64,000 nt of DNA from contig JAZGEF010000011.1 in assembly GCA_036478595.1 (NCBI GenBank), positions 1-64,000 of the forward strand, read 5' to 3'. The notes beneath the pieces are model-generated. The model was not told the DNA's origin and made no database searches. It saw nothing but the letters and a program-made list of their open reading frames with translations. Below are positions 42,665 through 52,089 of the stretch, piece by piece. Numbering within the stretch: position 1 is the stretch's first letter; every line of letters begins with the position of its first letter. The position numbers and the translations under genes are program-made. The stretch comes from Granulosicoccus sp036478595 (GTDB lineage Bacteria; Pseudomonadota; Gammaproteobacteria; Granulosicoccales; Granulosicoccaceae).

Positions 42665-43710
42665 GATTCGCTCCGCATAAGATCAATCACTACACCTCTG
42701 CTTGGAAAATCCACCCCCGTACTTTTTGGAGACCAGCATGCGTCATCGAGAATGCTTCGGTTAGGTACGCCTAATGTTAATAACTCTTCAGTGATTCGGT
42801 TCGCTCTACCTAAGGCCAAGCCTTCGTTACCGATGGCAAGCTTAGTAGCGCCGTTACTGCAACCAATTACATTGATCAAATCGCTGGCTTCGGAAAATTG
42901 ATTGAGTAACTTGTTGATACGCTGCTTGCCTTCTTCGCCTAGCCGCATCGAGTCATTAGGAAAAATAATGACTTCGCGAGCGACACGCTCACGATCATTA
43001 ATAAGGTTTGCAAAGGTGCCGTCTACATCGTAAAAGCGATTTTTGACTTCAAGTTTTGTTGAGTTAATAGTGGTTAGGCGTGGCCCCTGCGTAGCTTGGT
43101 TTACAACTCCCTGGATGATGTCTTCTGATAATAAGGAGATCGTTGGTATACCGCCTTCGATTGGTGCAATCGATGTGTATTCAACGTTGTTAGCTATGGC
43201 GTCGTTACCAACTTTTGATCCTAGCATGCTCTCGCTGGGGTCGATTTGGGCTCTCGTGCCAGCCAATTCGAAAGGGCCAGCTGGTACGATTATGCCTCCT
43301 TCGGTGGCGTATTCCCTAGTGATTTCGAGCTCGCCAATACTAACGCGCATGGTTTGAATGCCATCTTCGTTTTCGAATTTATCAGCCCTAAAAAAATTAA
43401 CACCCTGGTCCGCACTGACACGTTGGATACCGTAGCCAGCTTTTGCTAAATTTCTTGCTGCGATAACATCGAGCTCATCTACCTTGGGACCAAACTGAAT
43501 GGAGTTTATCCGTGGTTCAATTAACTGAGGCAGGACTGACAGGACGTCTTCGAGCATACTGTCGCTTGTGCCGGCATTAACGATACCCGATTCGTTTTTA
43601 GCTTCAGTGCTGACACAACCAGAAATAAAGCCAATGAGTAGGAGCACGGCCGCAATAGCTTTATGTTGAGAGCCAGCTGAGTGTAAGCTGGCGGCTAGTG
43701 TTTTTGTCAT
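42661..43710 (-). CDS. OmpA-like lipoprotein of unknown function (first of twin pair)
   Basis: A 349-residue lipoprotein from ATG 43710, behind GGAAAAG; upstream ATGs lack a leader that fits. Lipobox FISGC (next residue Val). The middle domain has LAKAGYGIQRVSADQGVNFF and IGELEITREYATEGGIIVP, clearly related to the next gene. The C-terminal OmpA-like domain reads VIIFPNDSMRLGEEGKQRINKLL, then DLINVIGCSNG and LGRANRITEELLTLGVP. A possible disulfide joins the Cys of IGCSNG and DDACWS. It is likely to sit in the outer membrane and touch peptidoglycan. No secretion or conjugation genes are adjacent. Confidence 0.72.
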   Translation of the reverse strand: MTKTLAASLHSAGSQHKAIAAVLLLIGFISGCVSTEAKNESGIVNAGTSDSMLEDVLSVLPQLIEPRINSIQFGPKVDELDVIAARNLAKAGYGIQRVSADQGVNFFRADKFENEDGIQTMRVSIGELEITREYATEGGIIVPAGPFELAGTRAQIDPSESMLGSKVGNDAIANNVEYTSIAPIEGGIPTISLLSEDIIQGVVNQATQGPRLTTINSTKLEVKNRFYDVDGTFANLINDRERVAREVIIFPNDSMRLGEEGKQRINKLLNQFSEASDLINVIGCSNGATKLAIGNEGLALGRANRITEELLTLGVPNRSILDDACWSPKSTGVDFPSRGVVIDLMRSES

Positions 43711-44003
43711 GAACGCTTTTCCTTGCTTGGGGTGTCGCTTTGGCAACATTCTCGGGTTTACCTTGGGCAAATGTTATCAGGCAGCTTCTTAACCACACCG
43801 CGACGGGTTCAAAAAGACGACTAGTCGTTTAGTCGTGTACCGCTCATTAACTTGGTTTGTGACCTTGAGTGTGACGCTAGTCAAGTATGCCTTTGAAACC
43901 TGGTGGTAGCCAACCCTTGAGAGCACCGCATGGTGGGGCGGCATGTGCTATTTTGATCTGTTTGGGCCAATTCATTGTTCCCTGCTTTAGAAATCTCATT
44001 GAA

Positions 44004-44828
44004 ATGCTAGAAAAATCAGTCGTTTATAGTTTAATTGTGGTGATCAATATGTTGATCGCCAGCGTCCAAGCGGGCGTGGGCGATTACATATTGCTGCAGT
44101 CCACTACGTCCACACAAAATTCGGGCTTGTTCGATCATATCCTCCCGATTTACCGGCAGCAGACGGGTACCGAGGTGCGGGTGGTTGCGGTTGGCACAGG
44201 GCAGGCTTTACGTAACGCCATGAATGGTGATGGTGATGTCTTGTTCGTGCATGCAAAGGAGGCAGAGGAAGAATTTATTGCCAATGGCCATGGGGTTAGC
44301 CGGGCTGATGTGATGTACAACGATTTCATCATAGTAGGGCCGCGGTCCGATCCGGCTGAACTAAAGGGCATGGACAATGTGGTTGAAGCGTTTATCAAAA
44401 TTGCTTCGCATAAAGCGCTGTTTGCATCGCGTGGCGATGACAGTGGTACAAACAAAGCTGAGCTAAAACTATGGGCAATGACCGATATTGATGTCAATGC
44501 TGCGTCGGGTGGCTGGTATCGAGAAACCGGCTCGGGCATGGGTGCAACACTTAACACCGGCACTGGCATTGGTGCCTATGTGATGACAGATCGTGCGACA
44601 TGGATTGCATTTGGGAATAAAGGTGATTACCAAATTGTGGTTGAGGGTGATGAACGCCTATTCAATCAGTACGGTATCATTTTAGTTAACGTAGAAAAAC
44701 ACCTCCACGTAAAGGCGGCGTTAGGGCAATCTTTTATTGATTGGTTGTTATCGGAAGTGGGTCAGCAGGCAATTGCATCGCATACGAAGGATGGCCAGCA
44801 GTTATTTTTTCCTAACGCTAACTTCTAG
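44004..44828 (+). CDS. Tungstate-type ABC binding protein (TupA-like), orphan
   Basis: A 274-residue protein from ATG 44004 with a signal peptide ending near SVQAG. It has the TupA mark LLQSTTSTQNSGLFDHILP, with the TTTS/TTST oxyanion loop, then GTGQALRNAMNGDGDVLFVHA and FASRGDDSGTNKAE. TupA binds tungstate, and the family is related to molybdate and phosphate binders. No tupB or tupC lies beside it. Its last 11 bases overlap the end of the convergent murI gene. It could work with a distant permease. Confidence 0.82.
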   Translation: MLEKSVVYSLIVVINMLIASVQAGVGDYILLQSTTSTQNSGLFDHILPIYRQQTGTEVRVVAVGTGQALRNAMNGDGDVLFVHAKEAEEEFIANGHGVSRADVMYNDFIIVGPRSDPAELKGMDNVVEAFIKIASHKALFASRGDDSGTNKAELKLWAMTDIDVNAASGGWYRETGSGMGATLNTGTGIGAYVMTDRATWIAFGNKGDYQIVVEGDERLFNQYGIILVNVEKHLHVKAALGQSFIDWLLSEVGQQAIASHTKDGQQLFFPNANF

Positions 44829-45666
44829 CTTTTGGGAGTGATTGCTTTGAGCTTATGAGAATGAGCTTGTCAGTGATCTTCTTATCGCGCCCTACCAATC
44901 CAAAGCTATTAAACACGCGGTCGCGTGCGTCATCTGGTAGGCCAGATGACATCACTGCGATGTCGCTGCTGTAGTTTGATACCCTTGGCGCTGCGCGCGA
45001 GTTTTGTAATTGATGAAGTGCGCGGCGAGCGACGGCTTCGGCAGGGTCAAGCCAATCTACTGGCCATGGTGCGAGCTTACGCATCTCGTTAACTAGAAAT
45101 GGGTAATGGGTGCAGCCCAGGGTAATGATGTCTGTCTTGCCTTGCGGCGTTTCAACAAAGCAGGGTGCAATCTCATCTTTTAATACTGTCGCGTCAATTT
45201 TTCGCCCGAGCATGTGGTCTTCAGCCAGGCGCGCCAGACAGGTTGCACCAACCAAATTGACACTGCAATCACCAGCAAATTGTTGAATCAGCTCTTTTGT
45301 GTGTTGACGTGTGATCGTGGCCGGGGTGGCTAGTACACTAAATAAACCACTTGCTGTGCGTTCAGCGGCAGATTTGATCGCCGGTACAATACCGATAAAG
45401 GGCGTGGTATACCGCTCGCGCAGGGCGGGCAGGATTAACGTTGATGCTGTGTTACAAGCTACGATGACTGCATCGGGGCTGTAGTGGTTCATCAGTGATT
45501 CGAACAGGGATAAAATACGCGCAAGTAGAGGCGCTTCCTGCCAGTCGCCGTAGGGGAACCCGGCTTCATCGCCTACGTAGATGAATTGATGGCCGGAGAG
45601 TACAGCACGTGCTTCTCGCAGCACACTCAATCCACCCACACCAGAATCAAAAATCAGTACAGACAT
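44818..45666 (-). CDS. murI: Glutamate racemase
   Basis: A 282-residue enzyme from ATG 45666 (family start MSVLIFDSGVGGLSVLRE). The two catalytic cysteines are C71 in VACNTAST and C185 in LGCTHYPF, with the acidic partners at D7 and in the GDEAGFPYG loop. It makes D-glutamate for peptidoglycan in the cytoplasm. Within the GDEAG loop the usual Asp-Ala pattern is slightly altered. The gene overlaps the end of the TupA-like gene tail to tail. The oxidase gene upstream on the same strand is 90 bases away. Confidence 0.9.
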   Translation of the reverse strand: MSVLIFDSGVGGLSVLREARAVLSGHQFIYVGDEAGFPYGDWQEAPLLARILSLFESLMNHYSPDAVIVACNTASTLILPALRERYTTPFIGIVPAIKSAAERTASGLFSVLATPATITRQHTKELIQQFAGDCSVNLVGATCLARLAEDHMLGRKIDATVLKDEIAPCFVETPQGKTDIITLGCTHYPFLVNEMRKLAPWPVDWLDPAEAVARRALHQLQNSRAAPRVSNYSSDIAVMSSGLPDDARDRVFNSFGLVGRDKKITDKLILISSKQSLPKARS

Positions 45667-45756
45667 GTAGCTGAGTGTAGGACAGTGCTCGAATTGATAG
45701 TGCAATCGATCGCAATATCAGGAACGTCTTCAACGTCTGGATCGGCAACGCCACGT

Positions 45757-47055
45757 TCAGAATTTGTCTCGCAACGAATACCACATCATAGCCAGCACCA
45801 ATAATGGTGAACGCAAAGCCGTGCCGCCAGGGAAGCTGTGACTTGGCACCTTGGCCATGATATCGAAACGTTCGGCTTGTCCGGCGATGGTCTCTGCCGC
45901 AATCTGACCCGAAAGTGTGGCCATCGCCACCCCATGCCCCGAAAAGCCCGATAAAGACAGGATGTTGCCACTCAGTCGCTCGAAATGTGGCATACGATTC
46001 ATGGTGATGCCTAGTGTTCCGCCCCAGGCATAATCGATGGCAATGCCATTGAGTTGTGGAAAGATGTCCTGTAATGGTTTGCGGACTTTTGCAGCGATAT
46101 CGGGCGGGAATTTGTAGCGATAGCTTTCGGTACCGCCAAAGAGCAGGCGGTGATCGTCGGAAAAGCGGAAATAATTGACCACAAATTTACTGTCGGCTAC
46201 GGCGTAATTGTTGCGGATTACATTCTCTTGCTCGTCGGGCGTCATGGGTTCGGTTGCGATAATATAGTTGTTGATCGGCATGACTTTGCTCGCGACTCGT
46301 TTTTGTAACGTGCCAAGATAACCGTTACAGCCCAGCACAACATAGTCCGCTGACACCTTGGCATTTGCCGTTTTGACTTGTGCAGGATTACCTTCAGTTA
46401 GATGGTTTACGCGAGATTGTTCCAAGATCCGTACGCCGGCGTTAGTTGCAAGGCGGGCCAGACCCAGGGCAAACTCCAGCGGATCGATATGCCCAGCTTC
46501 AGTGTCCAGTGTGCCACCGTAGTAGACTGAGGAGTTCACAAGGTGGCGGCACTCTTCCTGGTTAAGTACACGCACTTTGTCGTATCCATACTCGGCCAGG
46601 CTATCCACATGTTCCTGATTAAGCGCCGCATCCCGTTTGCGATGAGTCGTGTGCAGAATACCGTCGTGAAAATCGGCGTGCACCTTATCTGAACTTGACA
46701 AATCCCGCACCAGTTGCACAGATTGCCGCGCGATATCCCAAAGCTGGCGCGAATGATCGTTGCCCAACTTTTTTTCTAGTTCTTTCTGGTCTACCCGCTG
46801 GCCCGCTCCAACCTGACCACCATTGCGGCCAGAGGCACCAAAACCGACTCGCTGTGCCTCTAGCAGGATCACATCATAGCCACGCTGCGCCAAATGCAAT
46901 GCCGTGGAAAGCCCTGTGAATCCGCCACCAATGACGCAAACATCGCAGTTAAGCTGCCCGGTTGCTGAGCCAAAGGCATCAAGATGCTGAGCGCTCGCCG
47001 CGTAGTAGGAATCCGGGTAAGTGCCTGGACGGTCGTTTGCAGTCAGCAGGTCCAT
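45757..47055 (-). CDS. FAD-dependent oxidase, gamma-glutamylputrescine oxidase-like
   Basis: A 432-residue DAO-family flavoprotein. The start SYYAASA, the FAD unit DVCVIGGGFTGLSTALHLAQRG, GASGRNGGQVGAGQR, and the late GGTLGITMNRMPHFERL plus LSGFSGHGVAMATLSGQ match the PuuB/OrdL group. It would oxidise gamma-glutamylputrescine or another terminal amine to an aldehyde with release of ammonia and H2O2. No puuA or puuD lies next to it. The aldehyde dehydrogenase at 22-24 kb is PuuC-like, so a split route is possible. It differs from the oxidase at 21-22 kb. Confidence 0.83.
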   Translation of the reverse strand: MDLLTANDRPGTYPDSYYAASAQHLDAFGSATGQLNCDVCVIGGGFTGLSTALHLAQRGYDVILLEAQRVGFGASGRNGGQVGAGQRVDQKELEKKLGNDHSRQLWDIARQSVQLVRDLSSSDKVHADFHDGILHTTHRKRDAALNQEHVDSLAEYGYDKVRVLNQEECRHLVNSSVYYGGTLDTEAGHIDPLEFALGLARLATNAGVRILEQSRVNHLTEGNPAQVKTANAKVSADYVVLGCNGYLGTLQKRVASKVMPINNYIIATEPMTPDEQENVIRNNYAVADSKFVVNYFRFSDDHRLLFGGTESYRYKFPPDIAAKVRKPLQDIFPQLNGIAIDYAWGGTLGITMNRMPHFERLSGNILSLSGFSGHGVAMATLSGQIAAETIAGQAERFDIMAKVPSHSFPGGTALRSPLLVLAMMWYSLRDKF

Positions 47056-47183
47056 CGTCGAGCCTCGTAAGAACAGTCAGCGCTTGATTTTAGACTATAG
47101 GTTGTGTAACAAATGCCGACGCTCCTAGGGCGAAATTTCGCGCTGGTGCTCTTTGTTCGCAAATAACACCTACAAATGTTGAA

Positions 47184-48038
47184 TTACCTAAACAGTACGA
47201 CTGGTACTAAGCACGTGCGCAGCATTTCTGTTGTGGTTGAACCAATCAACATATTTCTAATGCGTGAGTGACCGTAGGCGCCCATAAATAGTAGGTCTAT
47301 GTCGTTGCTTTCAACGTGCTCTGCAATGGCTTTTTCTACCGTTCCATCTTTGCTTGTTGATTGAACGGTGTAACCTGATTTTTGTAACTGAACCACTGCT
47401 TTGTCAATGAGTTTGTCTCTAACGGGTGCAGGTTTGCCTACGTAGAGTAGCTCAACTTCTATATCGGCAAATCCTTCGTTGTTGGCGAGCATGTTGATTG
47501 CTCGGTTGCAGCTTGGGCCGCCATCATAGGCAATCAATGCTTTGTTGATCGGCTTGAATGCGCGTGAGGCCACTAACATGGGTGTGTTACTGGAGCGTGC
47601 AACACGTTCCAGGCTCGATCCAATATGCATGGTCGCAAAATCGGTTGATTGGCCGCGCTTACCAATTACTATGGCATTGGCGTAGGTTTCAAGATCGTTG
47701 AGCGTGTCTGATAGTTCATCGTGTCTTAGTACAACTGATACCTGCTCAACGCCCGCTTTTTCTATATGCAATTTGGCATCTTGCAATAATTCACGACCGT
47801 GCTCCATCGCAATCTTCGCTCGCTTGTTATCGAGCTCGCTGAGTTCATCGAGTAATGTGCTGCGCGCGCCCACACCGATACTGCCACTTAAATCGTGGCT
47901 GGCATTGGGCTGATCGCTACGATTGATGACATGAATAATCTCGACCTCGCTGCTGAGTCTTATTGCTAGCCAAGCCGCGTGATCACACACGCTTGCAGCG
48001 TAGCTTGACCCATCAATTGCAGCGAGAATCTTGTTCAT
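47184..48038 (-). CDS. Tandem-domain universal stress protein
   Basis: A 284-residue protein with two UspA domains. The second ends in GAYGHSRIRNMLIGSTTTEMLR, a full G-2x-G-9x-G(S/T) ATP-binding motif; the first has GKRGQSTDFATMHIGSSLERVAR, similar but looser. It starts four bases after the SulP stop and is thus co-transcribed. Usp proteins paired with anion transporters are thought to tune them under stress, possibly through the STAS domain; that is inference here. Confidence 0.88.
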   Translation of the reverse strand: MNKILAAIDGSSYAASVCDHAAWLAIRLSSEVEIIHVINRSDQPNASHDLSGSIGVGARSTLLDELSELDNKRAKIAMEHGRELLQDAKLHIEKAGVEQVSVVLRHDELSDTLNDLETYANAIVIGKRGQSTDFATMHIGSSLERVARSSNTPMLVASRAFKPINKALIAYDGGPSCNRAINMLANNEGFADIEVELLYVGKPAPVRDKLIDKAVVQLQKSGYTVQSTSKDGTVEKAIAEHVESNDIDLLFMGAYGHSRIRNMLIGSTTTEMLRTCLVPVVLFR

Positions 48039-48042
48039 GGTG

Positions 48043-49533
48043 TTAATGTCCCAGCAAGCGTTCTAGGGCGCCTGGCTTATCGTGAATACCGAGTTTACCT
48101 ACGATAGTCTCACTAGCCTTGTTTAGTCCAATGATTTCTACTTCTGCGCCTTCACGACGGAATTTCAATACCACCATATCAAGCGCTGCCACGCTGGATA
48201 AATCCCATATGTGGGCGTTATCGACATCCAGTATCACTTTGTCCAGCGCCTCCTTGAAATCGAATGCCGCCATGAAATCCTCTACTGAAGCAAAGAAAAA
48301 TTGCCCTTCCACTTGATAGGTTCGAAGTCGACCATCATCAGATAAGGAACTGTTAATTGCAAATATGCGAGATATTTTCCAGGCAAAAAACAACCCTGAG
48401 AACAATACACCTACGCCTACGCCAATCGCTAAATTATGCGTGAAAACCACCACAAGCACCGTCGCGATCATCACGATAGATGAGCTAGTGGGGTGATCAC
48501 GCAAGTTTCCGAATGAAGCCCAGTTGAAGGTACCGATACTTACCATGATCATGATCGCAACCAATGCAGCCATGGGAATCTGTTTAACCCAATCCCCTAA
48601 AAAGACGATCATCAGTAATAAGAAAACGCCAGCACAGAAGCAGGATAAGCGGCCACGCCCACCGGATTTCACATTGATGATTGATTGTCCGATCATCGCG
48701 CAACCCGCCATACCACCAATAAAACCGGTTGCGGTATTAGCGATACCTTGGCCAATACACTCACGGTTTTTATCACTCTTTGTATCAGTTAGCTCATCAA
48801 CGATCGAAGCAGTCATTAATGATTCGAGTAATCCAACTGCCGCAACCGCAAGTGAGTACGGTGCAATGATACGTAAAGTCTCAAAGTTAAGCGGAATGTC
48901 CGGCATCAAAAATATGGGCAAAGTTGAGGGCAGCTCACCCATGTCGCCAACCGTACGAATATCCCAACCGAATGCCATGCTGGCAAGGGTTAGTGCAATG
49001 ATGCAAACCAGGGGAGAGGGCACGGCTGATGTAAAACGAGGGAGAATATATATGATCGCCAAACCACAAGCCACCAAGATATAAGTGAGATTCGGCACGT
49101 CGATGAGTTCGGGCAGCTGAGCCATAAATATTAAAATGGCTAGTGCGTTTACAAAGCCTGTCATAACGGATCGAGATACAAAGCGCATCACGTAGCCCAA
49201 TTTAAGTAAACCTGCAACAATTTGGAATAACCCAGCCAGCACGGTGGCGGCCAGTAAGTACTCCAAGCCGTGTTCTTTTACTAGCGTTACCATCAACACA
49301 GCAGTGGCGGCAGTGGCGGCAGAAATCATGCCTGGCCGGCCACCGGTTATTGCTACAATCACGGCTATTGAAAACGACGCGTACAGGCCAACCTTGGGGT
49401 CGACTCCAGCGATAATACTAAATGCGATGGCCTCAGGTATGAGCGCAAGTGCGACGACCAAGCCCGCTAGAATATCAGCGCGCGTATTCCCAAACCATTC
49501 GCTTTGCAAGCGTGGCAATATGTCAGATTTCAA
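48043..49533 (-). CDS. SulP family anion transporter with STAS domain
   Basis: A 496-residue inner-membrane protein. The SulP start DILAGLVVALALIPEAIAFSIIAGV, about 12-14 hydrophobic segments and the GGMAGCAMIGQSIINVKSGGRGRLS loop are typical. A C-terminal cytoplasmic STAS domain covers about residues 400-496. Members carry sulfate, bicarbonate, or C4-dicarboxylate; the usp partner and this branch suggest bicarbonate or sulfate. TTG start with an AGGA site seven bases upstream. Confidence 0.88.
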   Translation of the reverse strand: MKSDILPRLQSEWFGNTRADILAGLVVALALIPEAIAFSIIAGVDPKVGLYASFSIAVIVAITGGRPGMISAATAATAVLMVTLVKEHGLEYLLAATVLAGLFQIVAGLLKLGYVMRFVSRSVMTGFVNALAILIFMAQLPELIDVPNLTYILVACGLAIIYILPRFTSAVPSPLVCIIALTLASMAFGWDIRTVGDMGELPSTLPIFLMPDIPLNFETLRIIAPYSLAVAAVGLLESLMTASIVDELTDTKSDKNRECIGQGIANTATGFIGGMAGCAMIGQSIINVKSGGRGRLSCFCAGVFLLLMIVFLGDWVKQIPMAALVAIMIMVSIGTFNWASFGNLRDHPTSSSIVMIATVLVVVFTHNLAIGVGVGVLFSGLFFAWKISRIFAINSSLSDDGRLRTYQVEGQFFFASVEDFMAAFDFKEALDKVILDVDNAHIWDLSSVAALDMVVLKFRREGAEVEIIGLNKASETIVGKLGIHDKPGALERLLGH

Positions 49534-49711
49534 GCGTGTTCCTGTGAACTGCGTGGTGGGTTTGATTGCTAACGGATACTAGACGCTCTCACGCCACAAA
49601 GGAGCCTCTAATTCGGCTATCGGCGGAATGAGACTTGTGATGAGTGCTTTGGTCGGGAATTGTGCGCGATGTCTTCCACCCCCCCAGAGGCGCCTTGTCT
49701 GCTAACTCCAG

Positions 49712-50410
49712 CTATGGATCGCCCGCAACCCCATAACTAGGCGCAGCCGAGGGGTTAATAGCTCGATTCAGATAATCAAGCATCTGTGGTTCATATTGAG
49801 TCCATAGCTTGCGCAGGGTGGCCACGGGGTCGTTGTCATCCCAATCAACGCGTAAATCCACCAACGGAAACGGCATTCTCTCAACAACGTACAAGCTTGC
49901 TGAGTGGGTAGGGCCTTCTTCACCACCTGCGGCTATGCCAGCTTCGAGGCCAGTCAATAGACGTTCGGCTAGGTGAACGTCTGGATTAGACTTAAAGCCG
50001 TCGACCATTGCGCGTGGCACGTCAGTGCTGGACAACAAATTACCGGCAGCCACACAGTTGTCACCTTCAACAACTTGATTGGTGCCGAGTATCTCGGAGC
50101 CCGTGAAGTGCGCCGTTGCGCCTTCGTTGTCAATTACGGTGAGTTGTCGGTATTGGATGTGTTCGCGGTCTTTGATGGTTTTTTTAAGCGCATCACTGGC
50201 GGATTCACCCGCTTCTAATTGTTTGAGTACTAATGTGGCTAAGTTTGGGTCAGTAATATTTTGAGTAGCGACTGCACCACAACCGGCTTTTGCATGCGGG
50301 CATCGTGAACCCACGGCGATGGATGACGTGGTTATGGCAACGCCAAACATGCCCGTTCTGTTGCAGTGGCCGGTAATTGAAAACGTCACGGTTGGATCCT
50401 TTAGTTGCAA
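49712..50410 (-). CDS. DUF1028 family protein (Ntn-hydrolase-like)
   Basis: A 232-residue protein of full DUF1028 length. Marks: TFSITGHCNRTGMFGVAITTSSIAVGSRCPHAKAG at the start, VATQNITDPNL, and DNCVAAGNLLSS in the middle. The fold is of Ntn-hydrolase type, so an amide-cutting role is possible, but no reaction is established. It closes a four-gene operon with HpaB-type monooxygenase, RidA and a Rieske oxygenase, with 29 bases to the gene ahead, which suggests it opens a C-N bond late in breakdown of a nitrogenous compound. Confidence 0.83.
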   Translation of the reverse strand: MQLKDPTVTFSITGHCNRTGMFGVAITTSSIAVGSRCPHAKAGCGAVATQNITDPNLATLVLKQLEAGESASDALKKTIKDREHIQYRQLTVIDNEGATAHFTGSEILGTNQVVEGDNCVAAGNLLSSTDVPRAMVDGFKSNPDVHLAERLLTGLEAGIAAGGEEGPTHSASLYVVERMPFPLVDLRVDWDDNDPVATLRKLWTQYEPQMLDYLNRAINPSAAPSYGVAGDP

Positions 50411-50439
50411 TAATTAGTGATTGATATAGCTTATGTGGT

Positions 50440-51600
50440 CTAACGACACAACCGGTTAGCAAGATATTGCTCGAAGTCGTGAATTTCGCGTTCTAGCCAG
50501 CTTAGTGGGCCCGGAGTTGCGTATTCTGACTTTGAGCCTTTGAAGATACCTTCAACAAGTTGACGATCTTCATCGTTTACTTTATCAAAAAACTCGATAA
50601 GATCTTTTATTGCTTCTTCGCGGTTATCAAGTGAACAATAGAGCTCTGGCGCCAGAGAGGCACCAAAGCGTACATTTATTTGCCCTATGCCCTTGGGCCG
50701 CAAGGATAGATACCACATATGATCCGGGGCGCATACGTACATATGTGATGGAAACACGGTTGGCATAACTGAGGTATTGCGCCATTCGTTTTTCAGTATG
50801 GTGTTGTCGGGATGCGCAATACCATACGCAGCGCCATCAGCTTTAGTAAACGTTTGGTAGGTAAATGATTCGTGTACTTTATCTGGAAAGACAGTGTCTT
50901 TTAGGCCAATCCAAGCACCCACGGTTTCTTTATGGGCAACCGGTAGGTGGTAGCCTTCCATGAAATTTTCAGTCAGTAGCTTCCAGTTGCTATTCCAAGT
51001 GTGGTCTTGAGTGACAACTGGAATGTAGTTTTGCATTTCATAGCGTGCCACCTGATCAGCTAATGGTGTGAGCAGTTGTTCCACACTTGCGGCATCATTG
51101 TTTAGCGTAACGTAAATAAAACCATTCCAAATTTCTGTGCGGAATTCGGGTAAGCAAATTTTCGTTTTATCAAACACACTGCTTTCTCGCATTTGACCGG
51201 CAACCACAAGTTTACCTTTTAGGTCGTAGGTCCAAGCATGGTAGGGACATATAATGCGTTGGCTATTGCCGCGACCCTCTACCAACTGCATCATGCGATG
51301 GCGGCATACGTTGGAGTAGGTACGGATTTCACCTTTGTCGTCGCGAATGCAATAGATGGCTTCGTCAGCAATGCTATACGAGAGATAATCGCCCGACTTG
51401 GGTATATCTGCAGCGAGGCCAGGGCATACCCAATCTTGTTTCCAAATCTTTTCGTGTTCAAGATGTGCTATGCCGGGATCCCGACATAGGTTCGGCGGCA
51501 TGTTGGTTGCATTTTCGAATTTTTGCGACGCAATCGCAGCAAGATCGGCAAGTAAGCGCTGAGTTTCTTCAGTCGCTACATCTACGTTTATTCTGTCCAT
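50440..51600 (-). CDS. Rieske non-haem oxygenase, alpha subunit
   Basis: A 386-residue oxygenase. Rieske ligands C99, H101, C118 and H121 (CRHRM, CPYHAW). Iron site in ENFMEGYHLPVAH: E215, H218, H223. As in the other Rieske enzyme of this window, the bridging residue is Glu instead of Asp. The region KIWKQDWVCPGLAADIPKSGDYLSY is typical of the family. It lies between RidA and DUF1028 in the operon. No ferredoxin or reductase is nearby, so electrons must come from a distant partner. Substrate unknown; a nitrogen compound is likely from context. Confidence 0.85.
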   Translation of the reverse strand: MDRINVDVATEETQRLLADLAAIASQKFENATNMPPNLCRDPGIAHLEHEKIWKQDWVCPGLAADIPKSGDYLSYSIADEAIYCIRDDKGEIRTYSNVCRHRMMQLVEGRGNSQRIICPYHAWTYDLKGKLVVAGQMRESSVFDKTKICLPEFRTEIWNGFIYVTLNNDAASVEQLLTPLADQVARYEMQNYIPVVTQDHTWNSNWKLLTENFMEGYHLPVAHKETVGAWIGLKDTVFPDKVHESFTYQTFTKADGAAYGIAHPDNTILKNEWRNTSVMPTVFPSHMYVCAPDHMWYLSLRPKGIGQINVRFGASLAPELYCSLDNREEAIKDLIEFFDKVNDEDRQLVEGIFKGSKSEYATPGPLSWLEREIHDFEQYLANRLCR

Positions 51601-51635
51601 GATGAGTGCTCATGTATCTTTGTAATCAGGACTGC

Positions 51636-52052
51636 CTAATCAGGAATGACTGCAGTTATTTCAATTTCAACGACCCACTCTGGACGTGCCAGTGCGGGTA
51701 TCACTATGCCGGTAGAGCAGGGATGAACGCCCTTTAACCACTTGCCCATTTCCTGGTACACGGCTTCGCGGTAACGAATGTCAGTTAGGTAAACAACAAT
51801 ACGACAGATGCTCTCCATTGTAGTGCCAGCTTCTTCAAGCAGCATCTTGACGTTTTGCATGGTTTTTTCGGTTTGCTTCGCAGCATCACACTCATGCAAC
51901 GATTCGCGTGTATCCAGATCCTGTGATACTTGGCCACGTAAAAAAACCATCGTACCTTTGGCCACCACACCTTGAGACAAATCGTTGTCTAGATTTTGCT
52001 CCGGGTAGGTCTCTTTTGTATTGAATGGCCGAATTCGTTTGTGCATAGTCAT
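51636..52052 (-). CDS. RidA family protein in oxygenase operon
   Basis: A 138-residue RidA-like protein with LRGQVSQDLDTRESL, VKMLLEEAGTTMESICRIVVYLTDI and a late CSTGIVIPALARPEWVVEIEITAV. The classical Arg of the RidA active site (PxRxxxx) is replaced around PCSTGIV, so it may not be an imine deaminase of the standard type. Located between HpaB-like and Rieske genes with 35-37 base gaps. It may act like RutC-type proteins in ring breakdown. Confidence 0.83.
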   Translation of the reverse strand: MTMHKRIRPFNTKETYPEQNLDNDLSQGVVAKGTMVFLRGQVSQDLDTRESLHECDAAKQTEKTMQNVKMLLEEAGTTMESICRIVVYLTDIRYREAVYQEMGKWLKGVHPCSTGIVIPALARPEWVVEIEITAVIPD

Positions 52053-52089
52053 GGTGACGCCTTCTTCGTTTTAAATGGCATAATAAAAA

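Noticed and set aside
43817..43828. Palindrome ACGACTAGTCGT upstream of the TupA-like gene
   Set aside because: It lies about 175 bases before the chosen start and no matching regulator is adjacent; kept out of the features for lack of support.
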